Of a DNA stretch of 64,000 bases, positions 35,100-44,671 are shown one piece after another; position 1 is the stretch's first letter, and every line of letters begins with the position of its first letter. The position numbers were made by a program, and so were the translations under genes. The DNA is taken from NCBI RefSeq assembly GCF_001713475.1, contig NZ_CP016499.1:3006501-3070500 (forward strand). The letters are read 5' to 3'. This stretch comes from Agrobacterium sp. RAC06. GTDB lineage: Bacteria > Pseudomonadota > Alphaproteobacteria > Rhizobiales > Rhizobiaceae. Under the pieces are notes generated by a model. That model saw only the letters and a program-made list of their open reading frames with translations. It searched no databases and was not told where the DNA came from.

Positions 35100-35705
35100 A
35101 TGGACAAGTTCGTAAAGCTCACCGGTGTCGCTGCACCGCTTCCGGTCGTCAATGTCGACACGGACATGATCATCCCCAAGGATTACCTGAAGACCATCAA
35201 GCGCACCGGTCTCGGCACCGGCCTGTTCGCCGAAGCGCGCTACAAGGAAGACGGTTCGGAGAACGCGGATTTCGTTCTCAACAAGCCGGCCTATCGCAAT
35301 GCGCAGATCCTCGTTGCCGGCGATAACTTCGGTTGCGGTTCCTCGCGTGAGCATGCCCCGTGGGCGCTTCTCGACTTCGGCATCCGTTGCGTGATCTCCA
35401 CGTCGTTTGCCGACATCTTCTACAACAACTGTTTCAAGAACGGCATCCTGCCGATCGTCGTCAGCCAGTCAGACCTCGACAAGCTGATGGATGATGCCTC
35501 GCGCGGTTCCAACGCCGTGCTGACCGTCGACCTGGAATCTCAGGAGATCACCGGTCCGGATGGCGGCAAGATCGCCTTCGAGATCGACGCCTTCAAGCGC
35601 CACTGCCTGCTGAATGGCCTCGACGATATCGGCCTGACACTTGAGAAGGCAACGAGCATCTCGACCTTCGAGCAGTCCAACGCCGCCCAACGCCCCTGGG
35701 CGTGA
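35100..35705 (+). CDS. leuD: 3-isopropylmalate dehydratase small subunit
   Basis: 201 residues. Swivel-domain partner of LeuC in leucine synthesis. The key loop [17 protein letters not shown] and the N-terminal [12 protein letters not shown] are intact; length is standard. ATG 35100 follows AAGG and starts [15 protein letters not shown]. It is followed by its own terminator and separated from leuB by an oppositely oriented PLP-enzyme gene, so leuC, leuD and leuB are three separate units here. Confidence 0.96.
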   Translation: MDKFVKLTGVAAPLPVVNVDTDMIIPKDYLKTIKRTGLGTGLFAEARYKEDGSENADFVLNKPAYRNAQILVAGDNFGCGSSREHAPWALLDFGIRCVISTSFADIFYNNCFKNGILPIVVSQSDLDKLMDDASRGSNAVLTVDLESQEITGPDGGKIAFEIDAFKRHCLLNGLDDIGLTLEKATSISTFEQSNAAQRPWA

Positions 35706-35731
35706 GCGTCGCTCAAGCGCTGAATTGATGA

Positions 35732-35755
35732 AGCCGGGCTCGCGCCCGGCTTTTT
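35732..35755 (+). terminator. Intrinsic terminator of leuD
   Basis: AGCCGGGC (35732-35739), loop TCGC, GCCCGGCT (35744-35751) and a T-run. It lies between converging leuD and the PLP enzyme gene. Confidence 0.9.
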
Positions 35756-35763
35756 CTTTGGCC

Positions 35764-36696
35764 TTAGAGGAAACGGGCCCGCCAGGCTTCAAGCGCTGCG
35801 AGCGATACGCCGATCCCGCCGCAGACCTCGATCAGCGGTGCCTTGTAACGCGCCAGCAGATCGACATGAACGTCAGCCACGGCGAGCGCTGCGCCACAGG
35901 CAGGTTCGACGAGGATCCGCTGGGCATCGGCAAATTTCAGGCAGGCCGCAACGGCCTCGGCGTCGGTCACAACAACGCTTTCGATCGGATGGGTTTCCAG
36001 AAGATCGAAGACATGTTGTGCGACCTGGCGCGCGCCGAGCGAATTGGCAATCGAGGTAATGGTCGGCAGCGTAACACGTTCCCCGGCGAGAACGGCAGCG
36101 TTCAGGGAAGCGGCACCTTCCGTCTCGACCGCAATGACGGGGATGTCGCGCAGCCCGTTGCGCCGCAGCCCTTCGACGATGCCTGCGAGCAGTCCGCCAC
36201 CGCCGACGCTCGTCACCACGCAATCGAATTCCGCACCTGATTTGACCACCTCGTCGATCAGGGTCGCGTGGCCTTCCCACAGCAGCGGATGATCATAAGG
36301 ATGGACGTAGGCGGCCTTGCGTTCCGCCGCGAGTGCCACCGCATGGGCATTCGCCTCGTCGAAGACGGACCCGTGGACCATGACCTTGGCACCTGTCGCG
36401 GCAATTCGCGTGCGAACCTCGGCGGACGTGGTTTCCGGCACGACGATCGTCACCGGCACCCCGAGCGCCTTGCCGGCAACGGCCGCCGCAATGCCTGCAT
36501 TACCGCCAGAGGCGCAGAAGATTTCCTTCGCCCCCTTGGCGACCTCGTGCTGGCAGAGCAGTCCCACCCCACGCAGCTTGAAGCTGCCGGAAGGTTGCAA
36601 GGCATCGAGCTTCAGCCAGAGAGGCAAGCCGCTCGCGCTGTAGTCGGCGGCCGTGCGGAGGAGTGGCGTTTCGATATGAAGGGGAGAAAGCGGCAT
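35764..36696 (-). CDS. PLP fold-type II ammonia-lyase (serine/threonine dehydratase-like)
   Basis: 310 residues. The Schiff-base Lys is in PSGSFKLRG near residue 40; the phosphate-binding SGGNAGIAAA and the second loop VGGGGLLAGIVEGL are present. Proteins of this length without a C-terminal ACT domain are L-serine/L-threonine ammonia-lyases or related racemases, so allosteric control by isoleucine is not expected. Substrate preference is not resolved. It faces leuD (convergent) and is divergent from leuB. Confidence 0.88.
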   Translation of the reverse strand: MPLSPLHIETPLLRTAADYSASGLPLWLKLDALQPSGSFKLRGVGLLCQHEVAKGAKEIFCASGGNAGIAAAVAGKALGVPVTIVVPETTSAEVRTRIAATGAKVMVHGSVFDEANAHAVALAAERKAAYVHPYDHPLLWEGHATLIDEVVKSGAEFDCVVTSVGGGGLLAGIVEGLRRNGLRDIPVIAVETEGAASLNAAVLAGERVTLPTITSIANSLGARQVAQHVFDLLETHPIESVVVTDAEAVAACLKFADAQRILVEPACGAALAVADVHVDLLARYKAPLIEVCGGIGVSLAALEAWRARFL

Positions 36697-36811
36697 GGGG
36701 CACTCGGGGATGCTGGAGGGATGCAGATCTTTTGGACCTCGGAAACAGCTGGGTCAACCGGGAAGCCCCTGCTTGGAATGGCCGGAACCGTACCGTTTCC
36801 GCCCTATCTCG

Positions 36812-36841
36812 CTTGAAATGACCCTGACCCGCGCGTAAGAC
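36812..36841 (+). promoter_or_regulatory. Candidate leuB promoter
   Basis: CTTGAA (36812-36817), 18 bases, TAAGAC (36836-36841), 33 bp before the leuB start. A moderate match to the alphaproteobacterial consensus. Confidence 0.4.
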
Positions 36842-36873
36842 ACCGCGACTTCTTTTTCGAGTGGAGGGTTTCC

Positions 36874-37986
36874 ATGACGGCTCGCAATCTTCTTCTTCTC
36901 CCCGGCGACGGCATCGGCCCCGAGGCCATGGCCGAAGTTCGAAAGATCATCGCCTATATGAACGAGGCGCAGGGCGCCGGCTTCGTCACCGACGAAGGTC
37001 TTGTCGGCGGTTGCGCCTACGACGCGCATGGAGCAGCGATCTCGGAAGAAGACATGTCCAAGGCGCTTGCCGCCGACGCCGTTCTCTTCGGTGCCGTCGG
37101 CGGTCCGAAGTGGGATGATGTGCCCTATGACGTGCGCCCGGAAGCCGGCCTCTTGCGCCTGCGCAAGGATCTCGAGCTGTTCGCCAATCTGCGTCCGGCG
37201 ATCTGCTATCCGGCGCTCGCCAATGCCTCGTCGCTGAAGCCGGAGCTGGTCGAGGGTCTCGACATCCTGATCGTTCGCGAACTGACCGGTGGCGTCTATT
37301 TCGGCGAGCCGAAGACCATTACCGATCTCGGTAACGGCCAGAAGCGCGCCGTCGATACGCAGGTCTACGACACCTATGAAATCGAACGTATCTCCGCCGT
37401 CGCCTTCGAACTGGCTCGCACCCGCAACAACCGCGTCTGCTCGATGGAAAAGCGCAACGTCATGAAGTCGGGCGTGTTGTGGAACCAGGTCGTGACGGCG
37501 ACGCACAAGGAGAAGTTCTCCGACGTCAAGCTCGACCACATGCTGGCCGATGCTGGCGGCATGCAGCTTGTGCGTGCGCCGAAGCAGTTCGACGTCATCG
37601 TCACCGACAACCTGTTCGGCGACATGCTTTCCGACGTGGCCGCCATGCTGACCGGTTCGCTGGGCATGCTGCCGTCCGCTTCGCTCGGCGCTCCGGACGC
37701 CAAGACCGGCAAGCGCAAGGCGCTTTACGAGCCCGTTCACGGCTCGGCACCGGACATCGCCGGCAAGGGCATCGCCAACCCGATCGCGATGATCGCCTCG
37801 TTTGCCATGTGCCTGCGCTACTCCTTCAACATGGTCACGGAAGCCGATCGCCTTGAGAAGGCAATTGCCAATGTGCTGGACAAGGGCATCCGCACCGGCG
37901 ACATCATGGCCGACGGTTGCCGCCAGGTCGGCACTGTTGAGATGGGTGATGCGATCCTTGAGGAGTTCAAGGCGCTTTCCGCCTGA
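36874..37986 (+). CDS. leuB: 3-isopropylmalate dehydrogenase
   Basis: 370-residue NAD-dependent beta-decarboxylating dehydrogenase, third step of leucine synthesis. Motifs: [28 protein letters not shown] (substrate Arg residues), [26 protein letters not shown] (metal Asp) and [18 protein letters not shown] (cofactor loop). GGAGGG lies seven bases before ATG 36874. It is monocistronic, with a terminator at 38010. Confidence 0.97.
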   Translation: MTARNLLLLPGDGIGPEAMAEVRKIIAYMNEAQGAGFVTDEGLVGGCAYDAHGAAISEEDMSKALAADAVLFGAVGGPKWDDVPYDVRPEAGLLRLRKDLELFANLRPAICYPALANASSLKPELVEGLDILIVRELTGGVYFGEPKTITDLGNGQKRAVDTQVYDTYEIERISAVAFELARTRNNRVCSMEKRNVMKSGVLWNQVVTATHKEKFSDVKLDHMLADAGGMQLVRAPKQFDVIVTDNLFGDMLSDVAAMLTGSLGMLPSASLGAPDAKTGKRKALYEPVHGSAPDIAGKGIANPIAMIASFAMCLRYSFNMVTEADRLEKAIANVLDKGIRTGDIMADGCRQVGTVEMGDAILEEFKALSA

Positions 37987-38009
37987 ACTAACTTCTGAGT
38001 TCTGATCTG

Positions 38010-38036
38010 ACGGCGCGGGGCGACCCGCGCCGTTTT
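38010..38036 (+). terminator. Intrinsic terminator of leuB
   Basis: A 10-bp stem ACGGCGCGGG / CCCGCGCCGT, loop GCGA and a short T-run. The rest of the 315-bp gap to rpoH2 holds the promoter at 38210 and nothing else I can support. Confidence 0.85.
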
Positions 38037-38209
38037 GCGTTTCCCTGTCGCCGCGCCCAGCTCGGCCCTCTTTCTCTCACTTCACCGTGATCATCCCTGT
38101 TCGACAGAAGGTCGCACCCAATGCGGAAATCCGATGTCGTACGCGGCCCGTAGTAGTGGTCAGACAAGCAGATGAGAGTGATGCAACCACCGCCCTGTTC
38201 GACATTGTT

Positions 38210-38234
38210 GGAACCTGACCGAGACTGAACCGTT
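38210..38234 (+). promoter_or_regulatory. EcfG/RpoE2-type promoter of rpoH2
   Basis: GGAAC (38210-38214), 16 bases, CGTT (38231-38234) is an exact match to the general-stress-response sigma (EcfG) consensus of alphaproteobacteria. A start near 38242 would give a 60-nt leader. In Sinorhizobium meliloti rpoH2 is a known RpoE2 target, which agrees. Confidence 0.75.
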
Positions 38235-38301
38235 CAGCAAACAATGCCGGCAAATAGGCCTGCGAGAGGCCAGCGGTCCCGAGAGACCATGGAGATGTTC
38301 G

Positions 38302-39174
38302 ATGAAAGCCACATCCGCTGACAGACACATCATAAAGTATGCCATGTCACAGCCCTATCTGGAGCGCGAGGAAGAGCTCGACCTCGCGATCCGCTGGAAG
38401 GAAAATGACGATCAGGGAGCGCGAAACCGCATCGCCCAGGCGCATATGCGTCTGGTCATTGCCATGGCTTCCAAGTTCCGTGGTTTCGGTCTGCCGCTTA
38501 ACGATCTGATCCAGGAAGGCTATATCGGCCTTCTCGAAGCGGCTGCCCGCTTCGACCCTGGTCGCGAAGTGCGCTTCTCGACCTATGCCGGCTGGTGGAT
38601 CCGGGCCTCGATGCAGGACTATATCCTGCGCAACTGGTCGATCGTCCGCGGTGGCACCAGCTCCAGTCAGAAAGCGCTGTTCTTCAACCTGCGTCGCCTG
38701 CGCGCCAAGCTCGCTCAGGGCGACAATCGCCTCTCCGACCAGGCGATACACCAGGAAATCGCTTCGGCGCTCGGCGTCAGCCTCGCCGACGTTCAGTCAA
38801 TGGATGCACGCCTCTCCGGCAACGACGCCTCGCTGCAGACCCCAGTGGCCGGTCGCAATGGCGAAGGTACCGAACAGCTTGAGATGCTGGAGAGCAATGA
38901 GGCGCTGCCGGACGAGCAGGTGACGTCCATCATCGATGGCGAACGCTGGAATGGCTGGCTGAAGGATGCAATGAACCGCCTCAACGAGCGTGAAAGCCGG
39001 ATCATCAAGGCGCGGCGCCTCACGGAAGATGGCGCAACGCTGGAAGAACTCGGCGCCGAGCTCGGGATTTCCAAGGAACGTGTCCGCCAGATCGAAACGC
39101 GGGCCTTGGAAAAACTGAAAGTCGCCCTCACGGATAAGGCCCCGAGTGCAGCTCGCCTTGAAATGGCAATGTGA
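38302..39174 (+). CDS. rpoH2: RNA polymerase sigma-32 factor, RpoH2 type
   Basis: 290 residues. Region 2 includes AHMRLVIAMASKFRGFGLPLNDLIQEGYIGLLEAA (core-binding and -10 helix; key motif DLIQEGYIGL), the RpoH box region is SSSQKALFFNLRRLRAKL, and region 4 ends EELGAELGISKERVRQIE. The N-terminus (MKATSADRHIIKYAM, PYLEREEEL) fits RpoH2 better than RpoH1. It would direct a heat- and oxidative-stress subset downstream of the general stress response, as its EcfG-type promoter suggests. Confidence 0.9.
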   Translation: MKATSADRHIIKYAMSQPYLEREEELDLAIRWKENDDQGARNRIAQAHMRLVIAMASKFRGFGLPLNDLIQEGYIGLLEAAARFDPGREVRFSTYAGWWIRASMQDYILRNWSIVRGGTSSSQKALFFNLRRLRAKLAQGDNRLSDQAIHQEIASALGVSLADVQSMDARLSGNDASLQTPVAGRNGEGTEQLEMLESNEALPDEQVTSIIDGERWNGWLKDAMNRLNERESRIIKARRLTEDGATLEELGAELGISKERVRQIETRALEKLKVALTDKAPSAARLEMAM

Positions 39175-39195
39175 GCGGCAATCACAGATCACAAT

Positions 39196-39225
39196 GAAAA
39201 AGCCGGCGGAGATGCCGGCGTTTTC
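39196..39225. terminator. Terminator between rpoH2 and the isochorismatase gene
   Basis: GAAAA-A-GCCGGC, loop GGAGAT, GCCGGC-G-TTTTC: symmetrical enough to work for both converging genes. Confidence 0.75.
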
Positions 39226-39279
39226 ATGCAAACTTCAATGCCTGACGGGCCTTATCAAGGAAGAGGCGCTGGGCGCGCC

Positions 39280-39903
39280 CTATCTCAGAATGACAGCGTT
39301 TGAAGAGAGTATGCCGCGGGTTTCATCACCAGCAGTTTGATTGACGCACAAGGTCGCCCGGGTGGCGACTTCGACTGCATACCCCCTCTGACGGGCGGCA
39401 AGGGCGGTCTTTGCGACACAATATCGGAAATCCAGCCCGACAATTCGAAGCTTACCCACGTCGAGCCTTTCCAGAAGCTCGTCCAGCTCGCCCGTCTCGA
39501 ATGCGTCCTGAACTCTCTTGACAAGGACGTGTTCGGCAAGCCCTTCAAAGGGCTTCGCGATCTGGGTTCCGGGCGTTCCCTCAATTGCTTGGCCTCTCAT
39601 CGTCAGTCGCGCGATGATCTTTGTCGAAGGGATGGACCACTCCTGACGCACCGCGATGATCGGCAGATTTTCGGCCTTCGCCTTCGCCACTTCGGCGAGG
39701 ATGGCTGACATCGCATCCGCCTTTGCTGCGTCCTCATAGGGACCTTCGTCCCAGAACACGGACTGCAGATCGATCAGGAGCAGGGCCGTCCCGGGACGGC
39801 TGCCAATGGGCTCGCCGCGACTGACGGCACCGATCTGTCTGACGCCGTTCGCAAGCCAAACAAGCCCGGAAAGGGCGGCTATGGTAAGGATCTGGCCTAT
39901 CAC
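39280..39903 (-). CDS. Isochorismatase-family cysteine hydrolase
   Basis: 207 residues. An N-terminal hydrophobic segment (about 1-20, MIGQILTIAALSGLVWLANG) precedes the hydrolase domain, so it may be membrane-anchored, unusual for the family. The triad is visible: Asp in LLLIDLQ, Lys in VLVKRVQDAF and Cys in FRYCVAKTA. Substrate unknown; relatives hydrolyse nicotinamide, carbamoyl sarcosine or isochorismate. Its start overlaps the marR stop by 4 bp, so it is the likely effector gene of that regulator. Confidence 0.82.
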   Translation of the reverse strand: MIGQILTIAALSGLVWLANGVRQIGAVSRGEPIGSRPGTALLLIDLQSVFWDEGPYEDAAKADAMSAILAEVAKAKAENLPIIAVRQEWSIPSTKIIARLTMRGQAIEGTPGTQIAKPFEGLAEHVLVKRVQDAFETGELDELLERLDVGKLRIVGLDFRYCVAKTALAARQRGYAVEVATRATLCVNQTAGDETRGILSSNAVILR

Positions 39904-40352
39904 TTCGCTTGCTCCTCCCCGTCGGTCTTCAGCTTCTCAAGTAGAATCCTCACCACCTGAAGTGCCGTCTCGATATCACTCGCATCAATCTCGGCGCCGA
40001 GCTGTTCCACCAGCCGTTTTTCACGCATCACGACGTCTTCGATCAGGCTCTGGCCCTTGGGGGTAAGCGCAATCATCGTGGATCGCTTGTGACGCGGGTT
40101 GGTGCGGCCGACTGTGAGGCCTGCCGCAAGCGTTTCGTTGACCATCAGCTGGACATACTGTCGTTTGATCTCAAGCTTTATCGCGAGTTCGGGTACGCTG
40201 GCGCTCCCATGGGCGTGAAGGATCTCAAGTACTGCCCGCATGCGAACGGTCAGCCCGGTGCCGTCCAACCCTCTCTCGACACGCGCCTCCGCGGCCTGCA
40301 TGAGCGGACGCGACAACCAGATGAGGCGATAAAGCTGTTCAGATTTTCTCAT
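39900..40352 (-). CDS. MarR-family transcriptional regulator
   Basis: 150-residue winged-helix repressor: helices around RMRAVLEILHAHGSASVPELA, recognition helix EIKRQYVQLMVNETLAAG and a wing with RHKRSTMIALTPKG. The start codon sits at the edge of a nested palindrome (40352-40388), so autorepression is very likely. No Shine-Dalgarno precedes ATG 40352, and a TTGACA at 40389-40384 would start transcription within a few bases of it; a leaderless mRNA is possible. It is in operon with the isochorismatase gene. Confidence 0.88.
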   Translation of the reverse strand: MRKSEQLYRLIWLSRPLMQAAEARVERGLDGTGLTVRMRAVLEILHAHGSASVPELAIKLEIKRQYVQLMVNETLAAGLTVGRTNPRHKRSTMIALTPKGQSLIEDVVMREKRLVEQLGAEIDASDIETALQVVRILLEKLKTDGEEQAK

Positions 40353-40389
40353 GACAATTACAATGTCATAATGACATTCATGTTGTCAA
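40352..40389. promoter_or_regulatory. Nested palindromic operator and promoter of marR
   Basis: An inner perfect palindrome AATGTCAT-A-ATGACATT (40362-40378) and an outer pair TGACAA (40352-40357) / TTGTCA (40383-40388) share one centre at 40370. On the minus strand TTGACA (40389-40384) could be the -35 box, so a bound dimer would block RNA polymerase. Confidence 0.75.
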
Positions 40390-40526
40390 TTCCGAGAGCC
40401 GTTAAACTGACAGGCGAGCTTGTTCCCGCACGCAGGCTTTCACCAACGGAGCATATGGCATTCGCCGCCTTCAGATATCCGCAGTCTTCCCGTGGATTCG
40501 TCTGGGAGGGCCAGGGCGCGACCTTG

Positions 40527-42053
40527 TCACTCCGAGATGATCTTGACGCGCATGCCTGGGGTGACCGTCGAGGTCGGGCCGAGCGCGTTGATCAGCCGGA
40601 AGAGTTCGAGCTTGCGGTCGGTGCCCATCATACGTGCCGACAAGGTCCCGACCGAGTCGTTGGAACCGACCGTTACCACTCGGACGCGGAGCGGCTTCAG
40701 TGAGGCTGCTTCCTGCGGCGTGATCCGGCGGAAGGAGGCGCGCAGCTGGGCTGCCGTTGTTTCCAGAGCCGGGCTGCCCTTGGGCACTGCCGTCAGGAAG
40801 CGGAAGATCTGCGGCCCGATCCGGATGACGGTGATATCGAAATCCCAGCGATCGGCGGAGGCGCGGGCGGTTGCCGCTTCCAACCCGTTGACGGTTATGG
40901 TGCGGATCGTATCCGGCAGGAGACCGGTTACCCAGCCGCTTGAGATATAGTTCGGCAGGCTGATCTTCTGACTGTCGGCCACGCCGTCAAAACGGATGGC
41001 CACATCGCCAGGTCCGGTGGCGAGGACGGCCTCGACCTTGTTGTCGATCTGGAAGCCCTGGGGCACGTCAAAGCGAATTCCGAGTTGCCCATGCAGGAAG
41101 GTCTGGCCACGGACGAAGCCTTCCTGGGGGCTGTCGCCATAGAGCAGGCCGTCAATGCCGTTCAGGTAATAGTCGCGGCCGGTTTCGCCATGGCTGCCTT
41201 CCGGACCAAAGGCACGTGCATGGCGTTTTGCCAGTTCGACACGCTGCGGCGCGTTCGGATGGCTCGAGAGGAAGTCCAGGCTCTGGTCGGCATCGGGATC
41301 GACCGAGCTGAACTGGCTGTAGCGGGCCATGGAATCGAGGAAACGGGCGGCGGCATAGGGATCATAGCCGGCTTCACCCAGCGTGCGCACGCCGATGACG
41401 TCGGCCTGCAGCTCCTGCTGGCGCGAGAAGGCGGCAAGGCGCAGCTTGCCGCGGGCCAGCGCCTGCTTGCCGGCGAGATCGCTCGACAGAACCTCGGCGA
41501 CGACGCGGCTCGCAATCACTTCCGCCTCTTCGCGACGCTGGCGTTCGATGCCGTGGTTCGCGGTCACATGCGCCATTTCATGGCTGAGAACGGCTGCCAC
41601 TTCCGAGGCGTCATTAGCGAGCGCCAGGAGGCCGCGTGTCACGTAGAGATAGCCGCCCGGCAGCGCAAAGGCGTTGATCGCCGGCGAGTTCAGGATGGTG
41701 ATGCGATAGGACTGGTTCGGGTTTTCCGAAACCGCCGTCAGGGCACCGGCGATGCGGGCGACGAGGCGTTCTGTCTTGGCGTCGGAGTATTCGCCGCCAT
41801 AGGATGCGACGATGCGCGGGTGTTCACGGGCACCCATCTGGGCGCGCGGATCGCCTTTCTGCACTTCGTCGACGATCTGTGGATTGCTGGAAGGCGCAAC
41901 GGACGGCTCGTAGGCCTGCTCGAACAGCGACTGGCAGGAGGATAGGACGAGGCCCGCCGAGACGATCACGGCGACACTCGACGCAAACCTGAAAGGCCGG
42001 CGCCGCAGATTCGTCTCTGCAGCTATCGCGCTGTTCCGGCTCAAAAACTGCAT
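40527..42053 (-). CDS. M48-family metalloprotease, lipoprotein
   Basis: 508 residues. After a basic N-terminus and hydrophobic segment, the lipobox-like VLSSCQS near residue 40 suggests lipidation. The M48 domain has AVLSHEMAHVTANH (zinc HExxH) and ELQADVIGVRTLGEAGYD (third ligand). The C-terminal half is unlike BepA and ends in a LysM-like segment (VTPGMRVKIISE) that could bind peptidoglycan. It probably does envelope quality control in the periplasm. The long antisense frame opposite is a composition shadow. Confidence 0.9.
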   Translation of the reverse strand: MQFLSRNSAIAAETNLRRRPFRFASSVAVIVSAGLVLSSCQSLFEQAYEPSVAPSSNPQIVDEVQKGDPRAQMGAREHPRIVASYGGEYSDAKTERLVARIAGALTAVSENPNQSYRITILNSPAINAFALPGGYLYVTRGLLALANDASEVAAVLSHEMAHVTANHGIERQRREEAEVIASRVVAEVLSSDLAGKQALARGKLRLAAFSRQQELQADVIGVRTLGEAGYDPYAAARFLDSMARYSQFSSVDPDADQSLDFLSSHPNAPQRVELAKRHARAFGPEGSHGETGRDYYLNGIDGLLYGDSPQEGFVRGQTFLHGQLGIRFDVPQGFQIDNKVEAVLATGPGDVAIRFDGVADSQKISLPNYISSGWVTGLLPDTIRTITVNGLEAATARASADRWDFDITVIRIGPQIFRFLTAVPKGSPALETTAAQLRASFRRITPQEAASLKPLRVRVVTVGSNDSVGTLSARMMGTDRKLELFRLINALGPTSTVTPGMRVKIISE

Positions 42054-42276
42054 CCTGCCCCTTCACCCTGTTCCCGAACGATCGCCAACCTGGCAACATC
42101 CGGGTGCAGCATCCAATTGCCTTCAGCCGATATCCGCATTCTGCTGATCCGGCAGCATTTCACATAGTGCGAAAACACCACTCGCTCCAGAAGATAGTCA
42201 CGCCGAGGCAAATGACCAATGGTCTTGCTGCAGGAACAACTATTCCCAACGCGCATGGCAGGCGCGGGCGACGAAA

Positions 42277-43020
42277 TTAAGGCGATTGGGGTGCAATTGC
42301 CGTCGTGCCGAGGAAGTCGCGCACGGCTGTGACATCTGTTCTCGCGAGAAAATCGCTCTTCGATGCATTCACCACGACATGGCCGTTTTCGAGGAAAACG
42401 ACATGGTCCGCCAAACGTATGACGTCACGCGGATCGTGGGTGACGAGCAGGACGGTGGCCGATGTTTCAGCATGGAGTTCGGCGAGAAGGTCAACCATTG
42501 CGCTTCGCAGACCAGGATCCAATGCGGCGAAGGGCTCGTCGAGGAGCAGGATCGGGAGGCTGCGGACTAGCGCCCGGGCAAAGGCTGCCCGCTGCCGCTC
42601 TCCGCCCGAGAGAGAACCCGGCAGCCGCCGCTCGTAGCCCGCGAGGCCCACGCGATCCAAAGCGGCGGAGATCGCCTTGCGGTCAGCGGAGGTCAAACGC
42701 ATGCCAGGATGGATGCCGAGGCCGATATTGGTGAACAGGTCGAGATGGGCAAAGAGGTTGTTGTCCTGGAAGACCAGCGAGACCGGCCTCTCCGCCGGCG
42801 CCAGATCCGTTACATCTCGATCAGCTATTTTGATCCGGCCGGTCTCAGGTTGCTCGAAGCCGGAGACGAGGTTGAGCAGGGTCGACTTGCCGGATCCGGA
42901 TGGGCCGACAATACACGTGATCTTGCCGGCATCGAGACCGAAATCGAAGTGAAACTCGCTTTGGCCGAGTGTAAGTCGCACCGCATCGAGGCGGATTGCC
43001 GTCGAAGTCTCATCGCGCAT
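42277..43020 (-). CDS. thiQ: Thiamine ABC transporter ATP-binding protein
   Basis: 247-residue ABC ATPase. Walker A GPSGSGKST, Q-loop VFQDNNLFAHLDLF, signature LSGGERQR, Walker B LLLDEPFAALDP and switch His VTHDPRD are all intact. ATG 43020 (MRDETSTAIRL) is chosen; it lies inside the end of thiP, giving an 11-bp overlap. It is last in the thiBPQ operon that imports thiamine and its phosphates, controlled by the TPP riboswitch at 45748. Confidence 0.93.
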   Translation of the reverse strand: MRDETSTAIRLDAVRLTLGQSEFHFDFGLDAGKITCIVGPSGSGKSTLLNLVSGFEQPETGRIKIADRDVTDLAPAERPVSLVFQDNNLFAHLDLFTNIGLGIHPGMRLTSADRKAISAALDRVGLAGYERRLPGSLSGGERQRAAFARALVRSLPILLLDEPFAALDPGLRSAMVDLLAELHAETSATVLLVTHDPRDVIRLADHVVFLENGHVVVNASKSDFLARTDVTAVRDFLGTTAIAPQSP

Positions 43021-44665
43021 CGGGGGCCTCCCGTTCACTTGCCTGACGCGTTCCAGGCGCTCCGAGGAGCGCGAGGAGGAGACACACCATTCCGAGCAAC
43101 AGAGCAAGTCCATCAGCATCCGTGCTGCGGTAGCTTCCCATGGACGCATAGATGAGGGCGGGTAGTGTCATGATGTTTTCCGAGCCGAACAGGGCGACTG
43201 CTCCGAGATCTCCCAAGGAAAGTGCCATGGAAAAGGCGAGCGCGGTCAGAAATGGTCGTTTCAGCTCCGGCCAGTCGACGCGGCGCAGACGCTGAGCGAC
43301 GGACAGGCCGAGGCTTTCAGCGAGACGACCCGTGCGCGCACGGTGCTCGCGATAGGCCGGCTCCAGCACGCGCACGGCAAACGGCAGGGCCATCAGGGCA
43401 TTGATGCCGGCGACGACCAAGGGCGCGAAGTTTGCGATCTCACCGCTCGATCGGAGCGCGAGAAACCAGCCGGTGGCAAGCACGCTCGTCGGCACAAGCA
43501 GAACCAGCGATGAGAGCGAGGCAAGCGCGATCGACATGAGGCGATTGCCGACATTCCGGTTTCGCTGCGTGTCGATTTCAGTCCTTGCTGCGACCGCGCC
43601 AAAGGCAAGCAGTGTCGCCGTAACGCCTGACACGAGCGCTACGAGCAGGCTTGTCAGGGCCGCCTGCTGGAACGTCGATTGCGATATCAGCCGAGCGAGG
43701 TCTGCCTGTAGTCCCGAGACGACGACCTGGCCAAGCGGCAGGATGAGAAAGAGGCCGGCCAGCGAGAGCAGCAGCGCGTCGATCAAACGGACGAGCGGAC
43801 GTCGGCCATCGAAACGAGGGAAACGGCGCCCGCTTGTGACACCGGTGTCGGAGGCTGCGGGCAGCAGGCTGAGGCCGATGAGGATCACGCCGGTGACCGT
43901 GATCTGCAGCAGTGCCAGCGATACGGCGCGCTCCGGATTGAAGTCGAAGCGCAGAGCCTGGTAGATGGCGACCTCGATTGTCGTTGCAGCAGGCCCCCCG
44001 CCGAAGATCAGCACCAGCGTGAAGCTCGTCACGCAGAGCATGAAGATCAGCCCCGCGGCCCCCGGGATGACGCGCGCCAGGGCAGGCCACTCGATGAAGC
44101 GGAAGGTGGCGATCGGCGAGAGGCCGAGGCTTGCCGACATCCGCCAGTATTCGGCCGGCACGCGCTCCAGGGCAGACAGCATCAGTCGTGTGGCAAGCGG
44201 CAGGTTGAAAAAGACATGGGCAATCAGAATTCCGGTCAGGCCGTAGACCGAGATGGGCTGCGAGAGACCGAGGCCTCCCAAGGCATCGTTGACGATGCCG
44301 TTGCGGCCGAAAATACCGATCAGACCCAGTGCGCCGATCAGAACGGGAAGTCCCATGGGAACCGCCATCAGACGGATCAGCCAGATTCGTCCGGGGAAAG
44401 CCGGCTGTCGAGCAAGCGCGCTGACGACAGGCAAGGCAAGCCCGACGGAGAGGAGCGTCGACAGGAAGGCCTGCCAGAGGGTGAATGACAGCACCGAACG
44501 GACGACGGGATCGCCGAAGGCCTGCAGAATGCCGACGGTCATTCTCCCGGCGAGCAGTGCGGTCAGGGCGATGCCGACGAAAGCCGCCACTGCCAGCAAA
44601 ACCAAAAGGCCGCCCGCGAGTGCGGGCAGCCTCTGACGTTTCGACTGGTGAAGCGGTCGGAGCAT
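43010..44665 (-). CDS. thiP: Thiamine ABC transporter permease
   Basis: 551 residues with about twelve transmembrane helices in two BPD_transp_1 halves, the fused-permease form seen in ThiP and Fbp-type systems. EAA-like loops occur near YWRMSASLGLSPIATFRFIEWPAL (motif ASLGLSPIATF) and near AESLGLSVAQRLRRVDWPEL (motif SLGLSVAQRLR). It lies 6 bp after thiB and overlaps thiQ. Confidence 0.92.
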   Translation of the reverse strand: MLRPLHQSKRQRLPALAGGLLVLLAVAAFVGIALTALLAGRMTVGILQAFGDPVVRSVLSFTLWQAFLSTLLSVGLALPVVSALARQPAFPGRIWLIRLMAVPMGLPVLIGALGLIGIFGRNGIVNDALGGLGLSQPISVYGLTGILIAHVFFNLPLATRLMLSALERVPAEYWRMSASLGLSPIATFRFIEWPALARVIPGAAGLIFMLCVTSFTLVLIFGGGPAATTIEVAIYQALRFDFNPERAVSLALLQITVTGVILIGLSLLPAASDTGVTSGRRFPRFDGRRPLVRLIDALLLSLAGLFLILPLGQVVVSGLQADLARLISQSTFQQAALTSLLVALVSGVTATLLAFGAVAARTEIDTQRNRNVGNRLMSIALASLSSLVLLVPTSVLATGWFLALRSSGEIANFAPLVVAGINALMALPFAVRVLEPAYREHRARTGRLAESLGLSVAQRLRRVDWPELKRPFLTALAFSMALSLGDLGAVALFGSENIMTLPALIYASMGSYRSTDADGLALLLGMVCLLLALLGAPGTRQASEREAPDAR

Positions 44666-44671
44666 CCGGTC

